Shown piece after piece: positions 12,753 to 13,476 of a stretch of DNA of 13,476 nt; position 1 is the first letter of the stretch; each line of letters begins with the position of its first letter. The translations under genes were made by a program, and so were the position numbers. Below the pieces are notes generated by a model. The model was not told the DNA's origin. It ran no database searches and was given only the letters and a program-made list of their open reading frames with translations. Origin of the DNA: an uncultured Eubacteriales bacterium (GTDB taxonomy: Bacteria; Bacillota; Clostridia; Oscillospirales; Oscillospiraceae); NCBI GenBank assembly GCA_900552475.1, contig USAC01000056.1, forward strand, positions 1-13,476, written 5' to 3'.

Positions 12753-13476
12753 ATGGACATTTTCAGATTTATAGACTCCGCCGACATCCGGCGATACCTG
12801 GTGAAAATTCAATACCGATTCAGTACAGAGGAAAAAATGCTCTTGATCTGGTACTGCAAGTCTGCCACACTGAATGAAAAAATCGCCGCATGGCAGGAAA
12901 TAGTCGGGTATGTGCCGAGTTGTCCTTGGGACGACGCTTGGGATATCCGAGAGCGGGTAGCTGCCTACATCGAACTGCAGGAAGAAATGTTGGGACAGTT
13001 TCAGTCGGCAGACAGTTACGTCTATCAATACAAATTGATAGACAGTTTGACGGGAGAAACTGATTCGGGCAGCGTGTATCGCAGTTACAAGGATTGTCTT
13101 GCTGCCGCAATACATGCGGCACAGGCTGCGGGCTGCTGCAAACTGGAGATCCGCAAGGAACCGCTCAATGCGGCAGAGCACAGCCGTCGGATAGGCACCT
13201 GTCTCTTCAATCAGGACGGTGAGATCATGCAAATTAATTGCCTGCCGACGGATGCCGAAGATATGATGACCTATCTTCTCTTTGAGGAGATGTGGTTTGC
13301 ATTCCCTACACCGTTTCATAGCGGCGACATTGTCTGCTCTCGATTTTCTCCCAATGAACCGTTTGTCCTGACGGACATGGTCACTTGGGACTCTGAGCGA
13401 ATGATCAAGGAATTGCCGCCCAGCGAGTATGACCGGCAGGTGTTGGATTGCGCCGACTGGACAGTAGAGCGTCTTC
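12753..13476 (+). CDS. Uncharacterised protein, partial (runs off right edge)
   Basis: The frame is open from ATG 12753 to the end of the window, at least 241 residues. It starts MDIFRFIDSADIRRYL, continues with a helical N-terminal third rich in charged residues, a middle with DSYVYQYKLIDSLTGETDSG, and a conserved-looking block MWFAFPTPFHSGDIVCSRF (residues 180-198) followed by PFVLTDMVTWDSERM. I recall proteins of this layout next to accessory genes in clostridial genomes, without function. The GDIV segment, as in small beta-barrel domains, is only suggestive. An AGAGGCGAG stretch before the ATG is a weak ribosome binding site. It follows the SLOG gene by 14 bases. Confidence 0.72.
   Translation, partial: MDIFRFIDSADIRRYLVKIQYRFSTEEKMLLIWYCKSATLNEKIAAWQEIVGYVPSCPWDDAWDIRERVAAYIELQEEMLGQFQSADSYVYQYKLIDSLTGETDSGSVYRSYKDCLAAAIHAAQAAGCCKLEIRKEPLNAAEHSRRIGTCLFNQDGEIMQINCLPTDAEDMMTYLLFEEMWFAFPTPFHSGDIVCSRFSPNEPFVLTDMVTWDSERMIKELPPSEYDRQVLDCADWTVERL

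Overview
The window looks like chromosome of a GC-rich, low-G+C-phylum gut-type Clostridia (Oscillospiraceae-like): strong AGGAGG ribosome binding sites, a clostridial pur gene order, a ZTP riboswitch of the type seen in this group, and TnpV/SLOG genes typical of clostridial mobile elements. The genus is an inference from protein and intergenic style, not proven.

Region 1 (1-2290, minus strand): a purine operon purE-purC-purF (purF runs off the left edge). It is driven by a sigma-A-type promoter at 1960-1989 and preceded by a ZTP (pfl) riboswitch at 1867-1935, followed by a possible conditional terminator. A gene-free stretch of about 230 bases (2057-2287) is packed with perfect stem-loops and ends with the terminator of the next operon.

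Region 2 (2286-6463): a divergon organised around a MerR-family regulator. Leftward runs merR, a YeiH-family (putative sulfate exporter) permease and a MATE transporter, tightly packed. Rightward runs a RibD-like reductase and a cupin protein, behind a promoter with the 19-base spacer and central dyad that mark MerR-activated promoters.

Region 3 (6499-9440, minus strand): a TrmB-family regulator, an ornithine cyclodeaminase/mu-crystallin family protein and a proline racemase family protein form one operon, probably for (hydroxy)proline-type amino acid metabolism. In the OCD-family protein the position of the catalytic Asp of true OCD appears to be Ser, which favours an imine reductase role.

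Region 4 (9437-11400): decayed chromosome. A MarR-MATE pair is broken: MarR has lost its N-terminal half and MATE carries a large internal deletion plus a frame-shifted end. A TauE/SafE-family permease follows on the plus strand.

Region 5 (11400-13476, plus strand): lower-GC accessory DNA, fused directly to the TauE stop codon. It holds a TnpV gene with no evident start codon, an uncharacterised 112-residue protein, a SLOG (DUF1273/YpsA-like) protein and the start of another uncharacterised protein family. It resembles cargo of an integrative or mobilisable element. No tRNA, rRNA, CRISPR array or complete insertion sequence was seen.
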